Positions 20,424-28,780 of a stretch of DNA of 64,000 nt are shown here, in pieces; the first letter of the stretch is position 1, and the number at the start of each line of letters is the position of its first letter. Source of the stretch: Streptomyces flavofungini (GTDB lineage: Bacteria; Actinomycetota; Actinomycetes; Streptomycetales; Streptomycetaceae). The translations under genes were made by a program, and so were the position numbers. The stretch covers positions 1 through 64,000 of the forward strand of contig NZ_BMVR01000014.1 in NCBI RefSeq assembly GCF_014650815.1, read 5' to 3'. The notes below the pieces were generated by a model. That model was not told the DNA's origin and ran no database searches. It saw only the letters and a program-made list of their open reading frames with translations.

Positions 20424-20442
20424 ATCACCCCTTGCGGGTGAC
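20424..20442. promoter_or_regulatory. Island operator copy between divergent genes
   Basis: ATCACCC-CTTGC-GGGTGAC, a 7-5-7 inverted repeat. It ends 60 nt before ATG 20502 on the plus strand and lies 81 nt before the start of the minus-strand membrane protein at 20343, so it could serve both. Confidence 0.7.
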
Positions 20443-20501
20443 GCGCGGGCACGCGCGGTGCGACTGGATGAAGGGCGGTACCGACCGGAGGGAGACACAC
20501 C

Positions 20502-21053
20502 ATGGTCACGATCGGACCGGTTCAGATGCTGGCCGTCGAGTTCGGCCCCGACGCCAAGTTCGCGGGGAAGATCATCGAAGAGCTGGAGAGCTTGGAACGC
20601 TTCGGCTTCATCCGTGTCATCGACCTGTTGTTCGTCCAGAAGCAGAAGGACGGCACGCTCGTGAGCCGCGACTACCAGGCCGAAGGCATGGGCACCACGG
20701 TCGCGTCCCTGCTCGGCCTGGAGACCCGGACCCTGCGGGAAGTGGAAGCGCTGGAGGAAATGACCGACGAGGGCTATCCGTTCGGCCTCTCCCAGGACGA
20801 CATCAGGGAGATGGCGTCCGCACTCGACCCCGGGGCCTCCGCGGGGTTCGTCCTGCTCGAGCACGTGTGGGCGAGGACCCTGCGGCGTGTGATCCGCGAG
20901 GCCGGAGGCGTGCCCATCGCGGAAGGGTTCCTCACCCCGGAGACCTTCGGTCCGGTGGCCGCCGAGGTCGCCGAGGCGGTGCGGGCGCTGGATGCGGCCG
21001 CCGCCGAGGAGACGTCGCAACGCCATGCCCGCAGGCGTCTGGGGAGGCTGTGA
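20502..21053 (+). CDS. DUF6325-like protein
   Basis: A 183-residue soluble protein that begins MVTIGPVQMLAVEFGPDAKF and contains ELESLERFGFIRVIDLLFV, the hallmark of small Streptomyces proteins thought to relate to DUF1269. The fold is probably an alpha/beta regulatory module; the role is unknown. The C-terminus has an Ala-rich helix. It is the first gene of a tight pair: its TGA overlaps the ATG of the DUF1269 gene. The ribosome site is GGAGGGAG at normal spacing. An operator copy ends 60 nt upstream. Confidence 0.8.
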   Translation: MVTIGPVQMLAVEFGPDAKFAGKIIEELESLERFGFIRVIDLLFVQKQKDGTLVSRDYQAEGMGTTVASLLGLETRTLREVEALEEMTDEGYPFGLSQDDIREMASALDPGASAGFVLLEHVWARTLRRVIREAGGVPIAEGFLTPETFGPVAAEVAEAVRALDAAAAEETSQRHARRRLGRL

Positions 21054-21538
21054 TGACCGAGCTCGTCGTCCTCGGCTTCTCCGACAAGGAAAAGGCCGAA
21101 GCGGTGCTCCGCCTCGGAGCGGACCTGTCGCGTCAGGAACTGCTCGACCTCGAGGACGCCGCGCTCGCCTGGCGGACTCCGGACGGGAAGGTCCACGTCC
21201 AGCAGACGCACAGCACCACCGGGGCCGGAGCGGTGACCGGCGCCGTGTGGGGGACGCTGTTCGGCATGCTGTTCCTGATGCCGGTGTTCGGTGCGGCCGT
21301 CGGCGCCGCGGCCGGCGCGGCGGCCGGACGGCTCAGGGATGTGGGCATCGACGACGCCTTCATCAAGGAGGTCGCCGCGACGCTGGAGCCCGACCGGGCC
21401 GCGGTGTTCGCGCTCGTACGCAAGTCCACGCCCGACCGGGTCCGCCAAGCACTGCGTCCGTTCGGCCCCATCGTGATCCGGACGTCCTTGACCAAGGAGC
21501 GCGAGGAGGAGCTCATCGCGGCGCTGCACGGCCTCTGA
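21053..21538 (+). CDS. DUF1269 domain protein
   Basis: A 161-residue protein. It has an N-terminal alpha/beta part (TELVVLGFSDKEKAEAVL, then DLEDAALAWRTPDGKV), a central glycine/alanine-rich hydrophobic hairpin (GALFG-like GTLFGMLFLMPVFGAAVGAA) that may insert in the membrane, and a C-terminal part (DRAAVFALVRKSTPDRV). This is the standard DUF1269 layout; function is unknown, though these genes often respond to stress. It is translationally coupled to the DUF6325 gene by a TGATG overlap. Confidence 0.88.
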   Translation: MTELVVLGFSDKEKAEAVLRLGADLSRQELLDLEDAALAWRTPDGKVHVQQTHSTTGAGAVTGAVWGTLFGMLFLMPVFGAAVGAAAGAAAGRLRDVGIDDAFIKEVAATLEPDRAAVFALVRKSTPDRVRQALRPFGPIVIRTSLTKEREEELIAALHGL

Positions 21539-21569
21539 GGGGCCGTTGTTCCTGGATCGTCGCCCCACT

Positions 21570-21603
21570 CTCACCCGGGTGAGACCATCCTCACCCGGGT
21601 GAG
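21570..21603 (+). promoter_or_regulatory. Two spacer-less palindromes before the LAL regulator gene
   Basis: CTCACCCGGGTGAG occurs twice, at 21570-21583 and 21590-21603, exactly 20 bp apart (about two helical turns, same DNA face). The half-sites equal those of the island operator but the 5-bp spacer is missing. The second copy ends 89 nt before ATG 21692. This may be the site where a regulator controls this gene. Confidence 0.65.
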
Positions 21604-21691
21604 ATGGCGGACGCGGACGATGCCGTCCCACCCCCTCCGGTCGCACACTGGTCCTTCGCACGACAGCCTGAGCAGTAGAGGCGGTGCCACG

Positions 21692-24028
21692 ATGGCCGAG
21701 CGGTCGGAAGGGGTTCCCTCGTCACCCCTGCCGGGGCGATTCCCGACGCTCCACTCCAAGATCGGCGTACCTCCGCTGCCGACCTGGGCAATTCCCAGGC
21801 CACGGCAGACAGAGCGCCTCTACCGAGGGGCGCTCGGCCCGCTGACGGTCGTGACCGGGCCCGCAGGTTCCGGCAAGTCGGCCCTCGTACTGCTCTGGGC
21901 GCACACGGGGAGGGTGCCGGGACCCCTGGCCTGGATCTCCTGCGACAGCGGCGACGAACTGCCGGGCGTCTTCTGGCCCTGCGTCCTTGAGGCACTGCGC
22001 CATGCCGGCGTCGACGTCACCGCGGCCGGTGCGGCGCCGGTGCGCGGTGACGCCCTCGACTACGTGTTCCTCGCGCGTCTGGCGGCCGGTCTCGGCACGA
22101 GGAGCACGCCAGTCGTCCTGGTGCTCGATGACTTCCACCCCGCGGCCGGATCCGTCGTCGCCGAAGGCGTGGCCTATCTGCTCAAGCAGGCCGGGGCCGC
22201 GCTGCGCCTGGTCGCCGTGAGCCGCCGGGACCCGCCCCTCCCCCTGCATCGCTCCCGGCTGGTCGGTGAACTCGCCGAGATACGCATGGACGACCTGGCC
22301 TTCGACGACCGGGAGACCGCCGCACTCCTCGGCCAGCACGGCGTCTCACTGTCGAGACCGTCGGTGTGTGCCCTCCGGGAGCGCACCGAGGGATGGGCGG
22401 CCGGGCTGCGCCTCGCGGCCATGTCGATGGCCGGGCACCGCGACCCCGAGGGCTTCGTGCGGCAGTTCACGGGCGACGACCAGGCCGTGGCGAGCTATCT
22501 CCTCGAAGAGGTCCTCGACACCCAGTCGGCCGACATGCGGCGTCTCATGCTGGCGACGAGCGTTCCCGAACGCGTCAACGCCGAGCTGGCCACGGCGCTC
22601 GTCGGCCGCGCCACGGGCCGTCTGTTCTCCTCCATGGTCGAACGGAACGCCTTCTTCCGGCCGTTGGGGCACGGCTGGTACCGCTGCCACCAGATGCTCG
22701 TCACCTTTCTGCGGCTGCGCCTGCGCCACGAGACGCCCGGCCTCGCGGGCGAACTGCAGCGGAAGGCCGCCACCTGGTTCAGCGAGCAGGGCCTGCTCAC
22801 GGAGGCCGTGCGCAGTGCGGCCGAGGCCGGGGACTGGCTGTTTGCCAGCCGGTTGATCGTCCATCAGCTGGCGATCGGTCAGGCTCTGGGGCTGACCGAC
22901 GACCGCCACACCGCCGAACTGTTCCGGCACATGCCGCACCGTGTGGTGACCCGCTCCGCGGCCCGCCACGAACCGGAGCCGGCGCTGCTCCGCGCGGCGG
23001 CCGCCCTGTCCCACGGCGACACCGCCGCCTGCGAGGAGGCGCTCGGCCACGCCGAACGGGCCCTCGCGCAGCTGTCGGACGCGGACGGCGAGCACAGCGC
23101 GACGATCCGCCTGACGCACGCCGTGATCACGATCCAGCGCACGCGCACCAGCGACGTGCCCGCCGCCGTGAAGGCGGCCAACGCGGTGCAGGTCTGTTTC
23201 GGCGAGGTCTCACCCGAAATGCTCGCCGCGCGCCCCGAGTTGAAGGCGCTCGTCCTGTCGACCCGCGGCGGCGACGAGTTGCGCGGCGGGCGCCTGAAGG
23301 CGGCCGAGACCACGCTCCTGGCGGGCCTCTCCGCGGCGACCGCGGTCGGCAACACCGGCCTGCGCCGGGACTGCCTGGAGGACCTCGCGCTGCTCCAGGC
23401 GCTCCGGGGCCGGTTCCGTGCGGCCGCCGAGTTCGCGGCGAAGGCCGAACATCCCACACTGGCGGCCCGGTCCCGCCCGGACCGCTCCGGAGCCGCGGTG
23501 CTCGTGGCCAAGGGGTGGGTGGATCTGGCCGACGACCGGCTCGATGCCGCGGAGTGCGAGCTGAGCAGGGCCGAGACCGCGCTCCAGTCCTCGCCCGACC
23601 CGTTCGTCCGGGCGGTTCGCGCGCTGGTCCTGAGCCTGACGAGCATCGCCGAAGGGCGCCGCGACCGCGCGCTGCGCACCTTGGCGAGCAGCCGCGAGCC
23701 CGCGCCGGTCCCCTGGCTCGCCCAGCGGCTCGATGCCGCGGAGCGGGAGGCGCACCTCACGCGACCACGCCCCGCGGGCGGCTTCCGCACGGCCGGCGAC
23801 CGGACGCGGGCAGACACCGAGGCGCCCCAGGTCCTCGGCACCCTCAGCGGGCGTGAACTCGACGTACTCGTCCACCTCGCAGAGATGATGACCACCGAGG
23901 AAATCGCCGCCGAGCTGTATCTGTCGGTCAACACGGTCAAGACCCATCTCAAGAGCGTCTACCGCAAGTTGGCCGTGACCCGGCGGACGGCCGCCGTACG
24001 GCGGGCACGCGAGATGCGTCTGCTGTGA
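21692..24028 (+). CDS. LAL/MalT-type LuxR family transcriptional regulator
   Basis: A 778-residue ATP-dependent activator. Walker A (GPAGSGKSALVL) lies near residue 60 and Walker B (VVLVLDDFHP) near residue 145. A long helical TPR-like middle follows, and a C-terminal LuxR helix-turn-helix (LSGRELDVLVHLAEMMTTEE, then LYLSVNTVKTHLKSVYRKL). The domain order is that of MalT and AlkS, which respond to a small ligand. ATG 21692 is chosen for the AGAGGCGG site upstream and the usual N-terminal distance to Walker A. It is a candidate regulator of the island and has its own double palindrome upstream. Confidence 0.92.
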   Translation: MAERSEGVPSSPLPGRFPTLHSKIGVPPLPTWAIPRPRQTERLYRGALGPLTVVTGPAGSGKSALVLLWAHTGRVPGPLAWISCDSGDELPGVFWPCVLEALRHAGVDVTAAGAAPVRGDALDYVFLARLAAGLGTRSTPVVLVLDDFHPAAGSVVAEGVAYLLKQAGAALRLVAVSRRDPPLPLHRSRLVGELAEIRMDDLAFDDRETAALLGQHGVSLSRPSVCALRERTEGWAAGLRLAAMSMAGHRDPEGFVRQFTGDDQAVASYLLEEVLDTQSADMRRLMLATSVPERVNAELATALVGRATGRLFSSMVERNAFFRPLGHGWYRCHQMLVTFLRLRLRHETPGLAGELQRKAATWFSEQGLLTEAVRSAAEAGDWLFASRLIVHQLAIGQALGLTDDRHTAELFRHMPHRVVTRSAARHEPEPALLRAAAALSHGDTAACEEALGHAERALAQLSDADGEHSATIRLTHAVITIQRTRTSDVPAAVKAANAVQVCFGEVSPEMLAARPELKALVLSTRGGDELRGGRLKAAETTLLAGLSAATAVGNTGLRRDCLEDLALLQALRGRFRAAAEFAAKAEHPTLAARSRPDRSGAAVLVAKGWVDLADDRLDAAECELSRAETALQSSPDPFVRAVRALVLSLTSIAEGRRDRALRTLASSREPAPVPWLAQRLDAAEREAHLTRPRPAGGFRTAGDRTRADTEAPQVLGTLSGRELDVLVHLAEMMTTEEIAAELYLSVNTVKTHLKSVYRKLAVTRRTAAVRRAREMRLL

Positions 24029-24062
24029 GCGGCGCGCCCGCACAGGCGGTGCGGGCAGGGCG

Positions 24063-24587
24063 TCACAGGGCCTGGAGTCCGCGGGCCCTGCTGACCGCCT
24101 CACCGCGGGAGGTGACACCGAACTTCCGGTAGATGGACCGCACATGACTCTTCACGGTGTTCACCGAGACGAACAGGTCGGCGGCGATCTCCCGCAGCGA
24201 CTGCTCACCCTGAAGCCGTTCCAGTACGACCGCCTCGCGCTCGGTGAGCCGGGGGGCGGGCTCCTGCGCCCCCACCCCTCCGGCAGGCGGCCCCGGCTGT
24301 CGCACCACCCGCTTCTGCGCAGGTGGCCGGACCGGTCGCACCAATGCCAACAGCGCGAACGCCTCCCCCGTCAACGCGTCGGCGAGCGTCCGGTCGTGCA
24401 GCGCGTACGCGATGTCCGCGAGCACATCGGCGACCCAGGACACGGACAGGGAGACGGCCGACTCCACGGCGGGGTGGTCACAGCCGAGCGCGCTGAGCTC
24501 CCCGCGCAGCGCGGCGACGCGCACGGAACCGATCTGTGCCCGACTCAACTCTGAGTGACGCACAGGTTGTTGGCATGTCGTAGGCAT
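24063..24587 (-). CDS. Short LuxR-type regulator without receiver domain
   Basis: A 174-residue protein. The first 100 residues are helical (ELSRAQIGSVRVAALRGELS, then WVADVLADIAYALHDRTLAD) and match no known sensor domain. The end is a complete LuxR helix-turn-helix (LTEREAVVLERLQGEQSLRE, then IAADLFVSVNTVKSHVRSIY). It resembles the C-terminal part of LAL regulators such as its convergent neighbour at 21692-24028, so it may be a shortened relative. ATG 24587 is used, next to GGGGTGAGG; an upstream ATG at 24623 is possible. Confidence 0.85.
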   Translation of the reverse strand: MPTTCQQPVRHSELSRAQIGSVRVAALRGELSALGCDHPAVESAVSLSVSWVADVLADIAYALHDRTLADALTGEAFALLALVRPVRPPAQKRVVRQPGPPAGGVGAQEPAPRLTEREAVVLERLQGEQSLREIAADLFVSVNTVKSHVRSIYRKFGVTSRGEAVSRARGLQAL

Positions 24588-24590
24588 GTC

Positions 24591-24609
24591 CTCACCCCTC
24601 GAGGGGAAT
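24591..24609 (-). promoter_or_regulatory. Doubtful operator-like palindrome at the short LuxR gene start
   Basis: CTCACCC-CTCGA-GGGGAAT: the left half fits the island operator, the right half does not, although CCCCTCGAGGGG inside it is a perfect palindrome. It overlaps the ribosome site of the minus-strand gene, so it would act as a repressor site if functional. Confidence 0.3.
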
Positions 24610-24656
24610 ACCGGCATGCCCATATCCTCGGGTCCCTCCGCCCGGCCCGCCAGCGC

Positions 24657-24908
24657 CTAGGAACCCTCTGTTCCGCCGTCGAGGACCGGTCCGCCGCGAC
24701 CGGGAAGCCTGCGCACCTCGACGAGTTCGAGCCCGAGCGACTGGATCCGGTCCAGGATCCCGTACAGCGCGGCCTGGTCGAGCGGGGAGCCGCGCAGCAC
24801 GGTCTCCGCGGGGTGCACCGAGATCGCCAGCTCGCTGAACGCCTCCCGTAGCGACGCGCCCACCCGCCCCTTGATCCGGATCTCGAAGCCGTCGGCCGCC
24901 GCGGCCAT
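24657..24908 (-). CDS. Small hypothetical protein
   Basis: An 83-residue soluble protein with an alpha/beta pattern: FEIRIKGRVGASLREAFSEL, SVHPAETVLRG, LDQAALYGILDRIQSLGLEL and VEVRRLPG. The alternation suggests a small ferredoxin-like fold. ATG 24908 follows GGAGGTGA, an almost perfect ribosome site. It lies between the short LuxR gene and a divergent DUF7144-like gene. An operator copy lies 65 nt upstream, shared with that gene. No family name can be given with confidence. Confidence 0.75.
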   Translation of the reverse strand: MAAAADGFEIRIKGRVGASLREAFSELAISVHPAETVLRGSPLDQAALYGILDRIQSLGLELVEVRRLPGRGGPVLDGGTEGS

Positions 24909-24972
24909 GGCGTCACCTCCGTCCGGAGCGGGTGGTACGCACCGCATCCTCGTCCGGGCCCGGGGACCGGAC

Positions 24973-24991
24973 ATCACCCCGCGTGGGTGAG
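24973..24991. promoter_or_regulatory. Island operator copy between divergent genes
   Basis: ATCACCC-CGCGT-GGGTGAG, 7-5-7. It ends 56 nt before ATG 25047 and is 65 nt from the minus-strand start at 24908. GGGATGCTC begins 20 nt after it, at the same distance as at 12256-12274. Confidence 0.7.
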
Positions 24992-25046
24992 TGCGCCCGG
25001 GGTGCCACGCGGGATGCTCCCCCTCACCTCAAGGGAGGAGCCACTG

Positions 25047-25457
25047 ATGACTCAGCGAACTCTGTCGGAGCAGAATCCGGCAGCCGTCGGATTCTCGGTG
25101 CTCGCCGGCAGCCTGATGCTGCTGGCCGGCTCGTACCACGCGCTCGTGGGTCTCGTCGCGCTCATCGACGACGACTTCTACGTGGTCACGCGCAACTACA
25201 CGTACGAGTTCGACACATCGGCGTGGGGATGGATCCACCTGCTCTCCGGCCTCATCGTCGCGGCCGCCGCCTTCGGCGTCTTCACGGCGCGGGTCTGGGG
25301 GCGCGCCATCGGCATGATCCTCGCCGGGGCCAGCGCCATCGAGAGCTTCTTCTTCATCCCGTACTACCCGGTCTGGTCCATCGTCATCATCACCTTGGAC
25401 GTGATCGTGATCTGGGCCCTCGCGGTGTACGGCAGGAAGCCGTCCGTTCGGACCTGA
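25047..25457 (+). CDS. Second four-helix membrane protein, DUF7144-like
   Basis: A 136-residue membrane protein with four helices: FSVLAGSLMLLAGSYHALVG, LLSGLIVAAAAFGVFTARVW, IGMILAGASAIESFFFIPYY and IVIITLDVIVIWALAVYG. The loop NYTYEFDTSAWGWIHL is shared with the paralogue at 12330-12827. ATG 25047 follows AAGGGAGGAG. The operator, its distance to the start and the GGGATGCTC element are the same as in the paralogue, so the two genes are probably switched on together. Function unknown. Confidence 0.82.
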   Translation: MTQRTLSEQNPAAVGFSVLAGSLMLLAGSYHALVGLVALIDDDFYVVTRNYTYEFDTSAWGWIHLLSGLIVAAAAFGVFTARVWGRAIGMILAGASAIESFFFIPYYPVWSIVIITLDVIVIWALAVYGRKPSVRT

Positions 25458-25477
25458 CGGCTGCCGGGGAACCGTAC

Positions 25478-25870
25478 TCAGGAGGCGAGGAACTTGGTCT
25501 TCGCCCGCTGGTACTCCTGATCGGTCAGCTCGCCGGTCCGCCGGAGCTCGGCGAGCTGCGCCAGCTCTCCCGCCCCGCCGTTCGCCGATCCGCGGGACGC
25601 TTCCCGTACGTGCGCGCGGAACGCGGCGTCACGCGCCTCCACCTCGCGCATGTCCCGTTCGCCCATCGTCCGGCCCCGCACGATGAGGTACACGAATACG
25701 CCGATGAAGGGCAGGACGAGGACACAGAGCAGCCAGCCGGTCTTCGCCCAGCCGCTGAGGTCGTGGCTGCGGAAGATGTCGGAGATCATCCTGAACACCA
25801 GGATCAGCCACGCCGTCCACAGGAAGAACCAGAGCATGGTGAGGAACAGGTTCAGCAGCGGATAGTCCAT
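25478..25870 (-). CDS. Membrane protein with PLDc_N-like helices and SHOCT domain
   Basis: A 130-residue protein. Two helices (FLTMLWFFLWTAWLILVFRM and TGWLLCVLVLPFIGVFVYLI) form the PLDc_N-like hairpin. The C-terminal 30 residues (LAQLAELRRTGELTDQEYQR) are a SHOCT domain, a short motif that mediates oligomerisation. It is anchored in the cytoplasmic membrane; its exact role is unknown. It is convergent with the DUF7144-like gene, and an operator copy lies 58 nt upstream, shared with the divergent DUF2252 gene. Confidence 0.88.
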   Translation of the reverse strand: MDYPLLNLFLTMLWFFLWTAWLILVFRMISDIFRSHDLSGWAKTGWLLCVLVLPFIGVFVYLIVRGRTMGERDMREVEARDAAFRAHVREASRGSANGGAGELAQLAELRRTGELTDQEYQRAKTKFLAS

Positions 25871-25927
25871 CGTGCGCCTCCTTGGCAGTCGGTGAGATGC
25901 ACCGTGGTGCGCCCGGCTCCGCGTCGC

Positions 25928-25946
25928 CTCACCCTCGCCGGGTGAT
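25928..25946. promoter_or_regulatory. Island operator copy between SHOCT and DUF2252 genes
   Basis: CTCACCC-TCGCC-GGGTGAT, 7-5-7, one edge mismatch. It lies 58 nt from the minus-strand start at 25870 and 77 nt before ATG 26023. Confidence 0.65.
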
Positions 25947-26022
25947 GTCCCCCGAGGGCGCCGGAGCGAGAGTCGGCGACACCAGCCCGAAGAGCGGGTG
26001 TGCCGAGAGAAGAGGCCTCGCC

Positions 26023-27426
26023 ATGACCGGGAGCCGTACCGCGCAGCTCACTCCGCAGGAGCGGGCCGCCCGTGGCAAGGCGGCCCGTGGCCCCGTGCCG
26101 CGCTCCGCCCAGGCGGGATTCGCACCGCGGCCGGACCGCGCGGATCCCGTGGCCGTGCTGGAGGAGCAGTCGGCGTCGCGGCTGCCGGACCTGGTGCCCG
26201 TGCGGTACGCACGGATGCTTGAGTCCCCGTTCCGGTTCTACCGGGGCGCCGCCGCGCTCATGGCCGGCGATCTGGCGGGCACGCCGAGCACCGGCATCAA
26301 GGTACAGCTGTGCGGAGACGCCCATCTGCTCAACTTCCGGCTGCTCGCTTCCCCGGAGCGCCATCTGATGTTCGACATCAACGACTTCGACGAGACGCTC
26401 CCCGGGCCCTGGGAGTGGGACGTCAAGCGGCTCGCGGCGAGCCTGGTCATCGCCGGGCGGAACAACGGCTTCGCCGACGCGCAGCGGTCCGCCGTGGTAC
26501 GCGGGGCGGTGCGGACGTACCGCGAGTGGATGCGCCGCCTCGCGGCGATGCGCCATCTCGATGTCTGGTACACGAAGGTCGACGCGGACGACCTCTTCCG
26601 GCTGCTTGGCGACAGGGGCGAATCCGTGATGCGCAAGAGGGCGGCACTGGCCCTCGCCAAGGCGCGCACCCGCGATCATCTGCACGCGTTCGAGAAGCTC
26701 ACGCACATGGTCAAGGGCGAGCGCAGGATCACGCCCGACCCCCCGCTGATCGTCCCGGTCGACGACCTCCTCCCCGGTATGGCGCGCGATCAGCTGGAGG
26801 AGCAGATCAGGGGGCTGATCGAGCGGTACGCCCAGAGCCTGCCGTCCGACCGAAGGGCCCTGCTCGAACAGTTCCGCCTGGTGGACATGGCCCGCAAGGT
26901 CGTAGGCGTCGGCAGCGTGGGTACCCGATGCTGGATCATCCTCATGCTCGGCCGCGACGCGCAGGATCCCCTTCTTCTCCAGGCCAAGGAGGCCCAGCCC
27001 TCGGCCCTCGCCGAGTACGTGGGTCCGAGCCGGTACGAGAACCAGGGCGAGCGGGTCGTCTCGGGCCAGCGGCTGATGCAGGCCACGAGTGACATGATGC
27101 TCGGCTGGGAGCGGGTCGAAGGCATCGACGGCCGTGAACGTGACTTCTACGTACGCCAGTTGCACGACTGGAAGGGCATCGCCCTGCCCGACACGATGCG
27201 CCCGCGGGGCATGGGTCTCTTCGGGCAGGTCTGCGGCGCCACCCTGGCGCGGGCCCACGCCCGCTCGGGGGACCGCATCGCCCTCGCCGCCTACCTCGGT
27301 CGCGGCGACAGCTTCGACCGTGCCGTCGCGGACTTCGCCGAGGCGTACGCGGACCAGAACGAGGACGACTTCCGCGCCCTCGGCAAGGCGGTGCGTGCCG
27401 GGCGGGTCCGCGCGGATCCGTCCTGA
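26023..27426 (+). CDS. DUF2252 family protein
   Basis: A 467-residue protein with features of a kinase-like fold: FYRGAAALMAGDLAG, the conserved CGDAHLLNFRLLASPERHLM, FDINDFDETLPGPWEWDVKR (Asp-rich catalytic-loop-like motif), then KVVGVGSVGTRCWIILMLGR and KEAQPSALAEY. DUF2252 proteins resemble aminoglycoside phosphotransferase folds; their substrate is not known. ATG 26023 follows AGAGG and gives the family N-terminus. Its last 136 bp overlap the 3' end of the convergent YihY gene, which is unusually long. It shares the operator at 25928. Confidence 0.92.
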   Translation: MTGSRTAQLTPQERAARGKAARGPVPRSAQAGFAPRPDRADPVAVLEEQSASRLPDLVPVRYARMLESPFRFYRGAAALMAGDLAGTPSTGIKVQLCGDAHLLNFRLLASPERHLMFDINDFDETLPGPWEWDVKRLAASLVIAGRNNGFADAQRSAVVRGAVRTYREWMRRLAAMRHLDVWYTKVDADDLFRLLGDRGESVMRKRAALALAKARTRDHLHAFEKLTHMVKGERRITPDPPLIVPVDDLLPGMARDQLEEQIRGLIERYAQSLPSDRRALLEQFRLVDMARKVVGVGSVGTRCWIILMLGRDAQDPLLLQAKEAQPSALAEYVGPSRYENQGERVVSGQRLMQATSDMMLGWERVEGIDGRERDFYVRQLHDWKGIALPDTMRPRGMGLFGQVCGATLARAHARSGDRIALAAYLGRGDSFDRAVADFAEAYADQNEDDFRALGKAVRAGRVRADPS

Positions 27427-28337
27427 CGTGGACTCAACCACCTGTTGAACGGGGGCTGTTGGGCCAGGAGGTACCCCAGGGCGATGCCCACGGTGATGAC
27501 GACGAAGAGGGCGATGAGCCAGGAGAGCAGCGTGAACACCGAACCGACGGGGCCGTATCGGTGGATGCTCTCGTTCAGGGCACGCGGCAGGTAGAGCCGG
27601 GACGTGGCATCGCAGACGGCGATGCCGCATCCGGTGAGCAGGGCTCCGGGCAGCAACGGCCCCCACGGCACTCGTCCGCCCAGCAGGAGGTGTTGAGTCC
27701 ACCACCACATCAGGACGGTGGTGGCGAGCGCGAGCGGGAATCCGACCAGCGGACCCGCCCCGAAGCCGTCCCGGCAGGCACCGTGGAACACCAGCGAGGC
27801 GAGCCACCCGAACAGCCAGATGAGCCACCGCCACGCGGCCAGCCTGCGGCTCGTGGGCGGCAGGTGCCAGGCGCGCTCGCACAGCCGCTGCAGGGTGCGG
27901 CTGACGGCGGTGGCCGACAGCAGCGTCATGAGGATGCTGAACACCCCCCACGACTCACGGGGCGGCGTCCGGCCGGTGGTGAACTCCCGCGCCTGGTCGG
28001 CCGAGACGCCCGTAAGACCGAGGAACGAGCGCAGCGAGGAGAGCAGTTGCTCGCGCACGACCGGCGGCCCGAAGGAGACCATGACGAAGAGCACCGGCAG
28101 CGCGGCGAGAAAGACCTGCGCGGCCAGCCGGGTCGCCGTGTCGAGGACGTTGACGCGCGCCAGCTGCGCCGCCACCCGACGCGCCCCGCCGGACGGCTTC
28201 GCCACCGCGTCCCTCAACTCCCCCACCACGGACCGCAGGCGGGCATGCGGCCCCGTCGCACCGGCCCGGCGGTCCCCGTCCGGCTCGGGCTCCGTCGCAT
28301 CGGCCCGCCGGTCCCCGTCCGGCCCGGGCTCCGTCAC
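27291..28337 (-). CDS. YihY/BrkB family inner membrane protein
   Basis: A 348-residue membrane protein of the former ribonuclease BN family, with about six helices (VFLAALPVLFVMVSFGPPVV, GVFSILMTLLSATAVSRTLQ, WLIWLFGWLASLVFHG, VLMWWWTQHLLLGG, LLTGCGIAVCDATSRLYLP, FTLLSWLIALFVVITVGIAL). The N-terminus is polar with two similar Gly/Asp/Arg-rich blocks (EPGPDGDRRADA and EPEPDGDRRAGA). GTG 28337 overlaps the stop of the RDD gene (GTGA), supporting the start. The C-terminal 50 residues are basic and read through the end of the convergent DUF2252 gene, so the natural stop may have been lost. Confidence 0.85.
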   Translation of the reverse strand: MTEPGPDGDRRADATEPEPDGDRRAGATGPHARLRSVVGELRDAVAKPSGGARRVAAQLARVNVLDTATRLAAQVFLAALPVLFVMVSFGPPVVREQLLSSLRSFLGLTGVSADQAREFTTGRTPPRESWGVFSILMTLLSATAVSRTLQRLCERAWHLPPTSRRLAAWRWLIWLFGWLASLVFHGACRDGFGAGPLVGFPLALATTVLMWWWTQHLLLGGRVPWGPLLPGALLTGCGIAVCDATSRLYLPRALNESIHRYGPVGSVFTLLSWLIALFVVITVGIALGYLLAQQPPFNRWLSPRQDGSARTRPARTALPRARKSSSFWSAYASAKSATARSKLSPRPR

Positions 28338-28780
28338 CTCGTACCCCAGTCGTAGAGCACCGCGGTGCGCACCAGCAGGTCCTGGAGCGAAGCGTTCCGG
28401 CGGCTGACGAGCACCCAGAGGAGCCCGCAGGGGAAGAGCACGCACAGCACGGCACGCAGGGCGGCCCGCCCCGCCGGCAGCGGACGCCCGGAGGCAGCGA
28501 CCACGCGCAGGCCGGCGAACTGCATCCCCGGCGTACGGCCCGCCACGGCCCAGCCTCCGGCGAGGTATCCGGCGGCGACCAGAGAACCGGCCGCGGCGCC
28601 GCCGGGACCAGGAAGACGCGGAAGCTCGAACGGCACGCCGGTCAGCAGATAGTCGCCCAGGCCGTACAGGAGCAGAGCCGCGCCGCAGAGCGCGCCGACG
28701 AACCCGAGGTCGAGCGCGCCGGCCGCCGTCCGGGACACGATCCCCGCTCGCTGCCCCTGGGCCGCGGGCGCCCGGCTCAC
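28334..28780 (-). CDS. RDD family membrane protein
   Basis: A 148-residue membrane protein with three helices. It starts with a RDD-like segment (RTAAGALDLGFVGALCGAAL), contains GRTPGMQFAGLRVV, the signature of this family, and ends SLQDLLVRTAVLYD. RDD proteins are thought to be small transporters or ion exchangers. GTG 28780 overlaps the stop of the upstream repeat-protein gene, and its own stop overlaps the YihY start, so the three genes form a tightly coupled operon under the operator at 29706. Confidence 0.88.
   Translation of the reverse strand: MSRAPAAQGQRAGIVSRTAAGALDLGFVGALCGAALLLYGLGDYLLTGVPFELPRLPGPGGAAAGSLVAAGYLAGGWAVAGRTPGMQFAGLRVVAASGRPLPAGRAALRAVLCVLFPCGLLWVLVSRRNASLQDLLVRTAVLYDWGTR

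Noticed and set aside
24591..24609. Tenth operator copy
   Set aside because: Only one half fits the consensus. Kept as a low-confidence site but not counted as evidence for the regulon.
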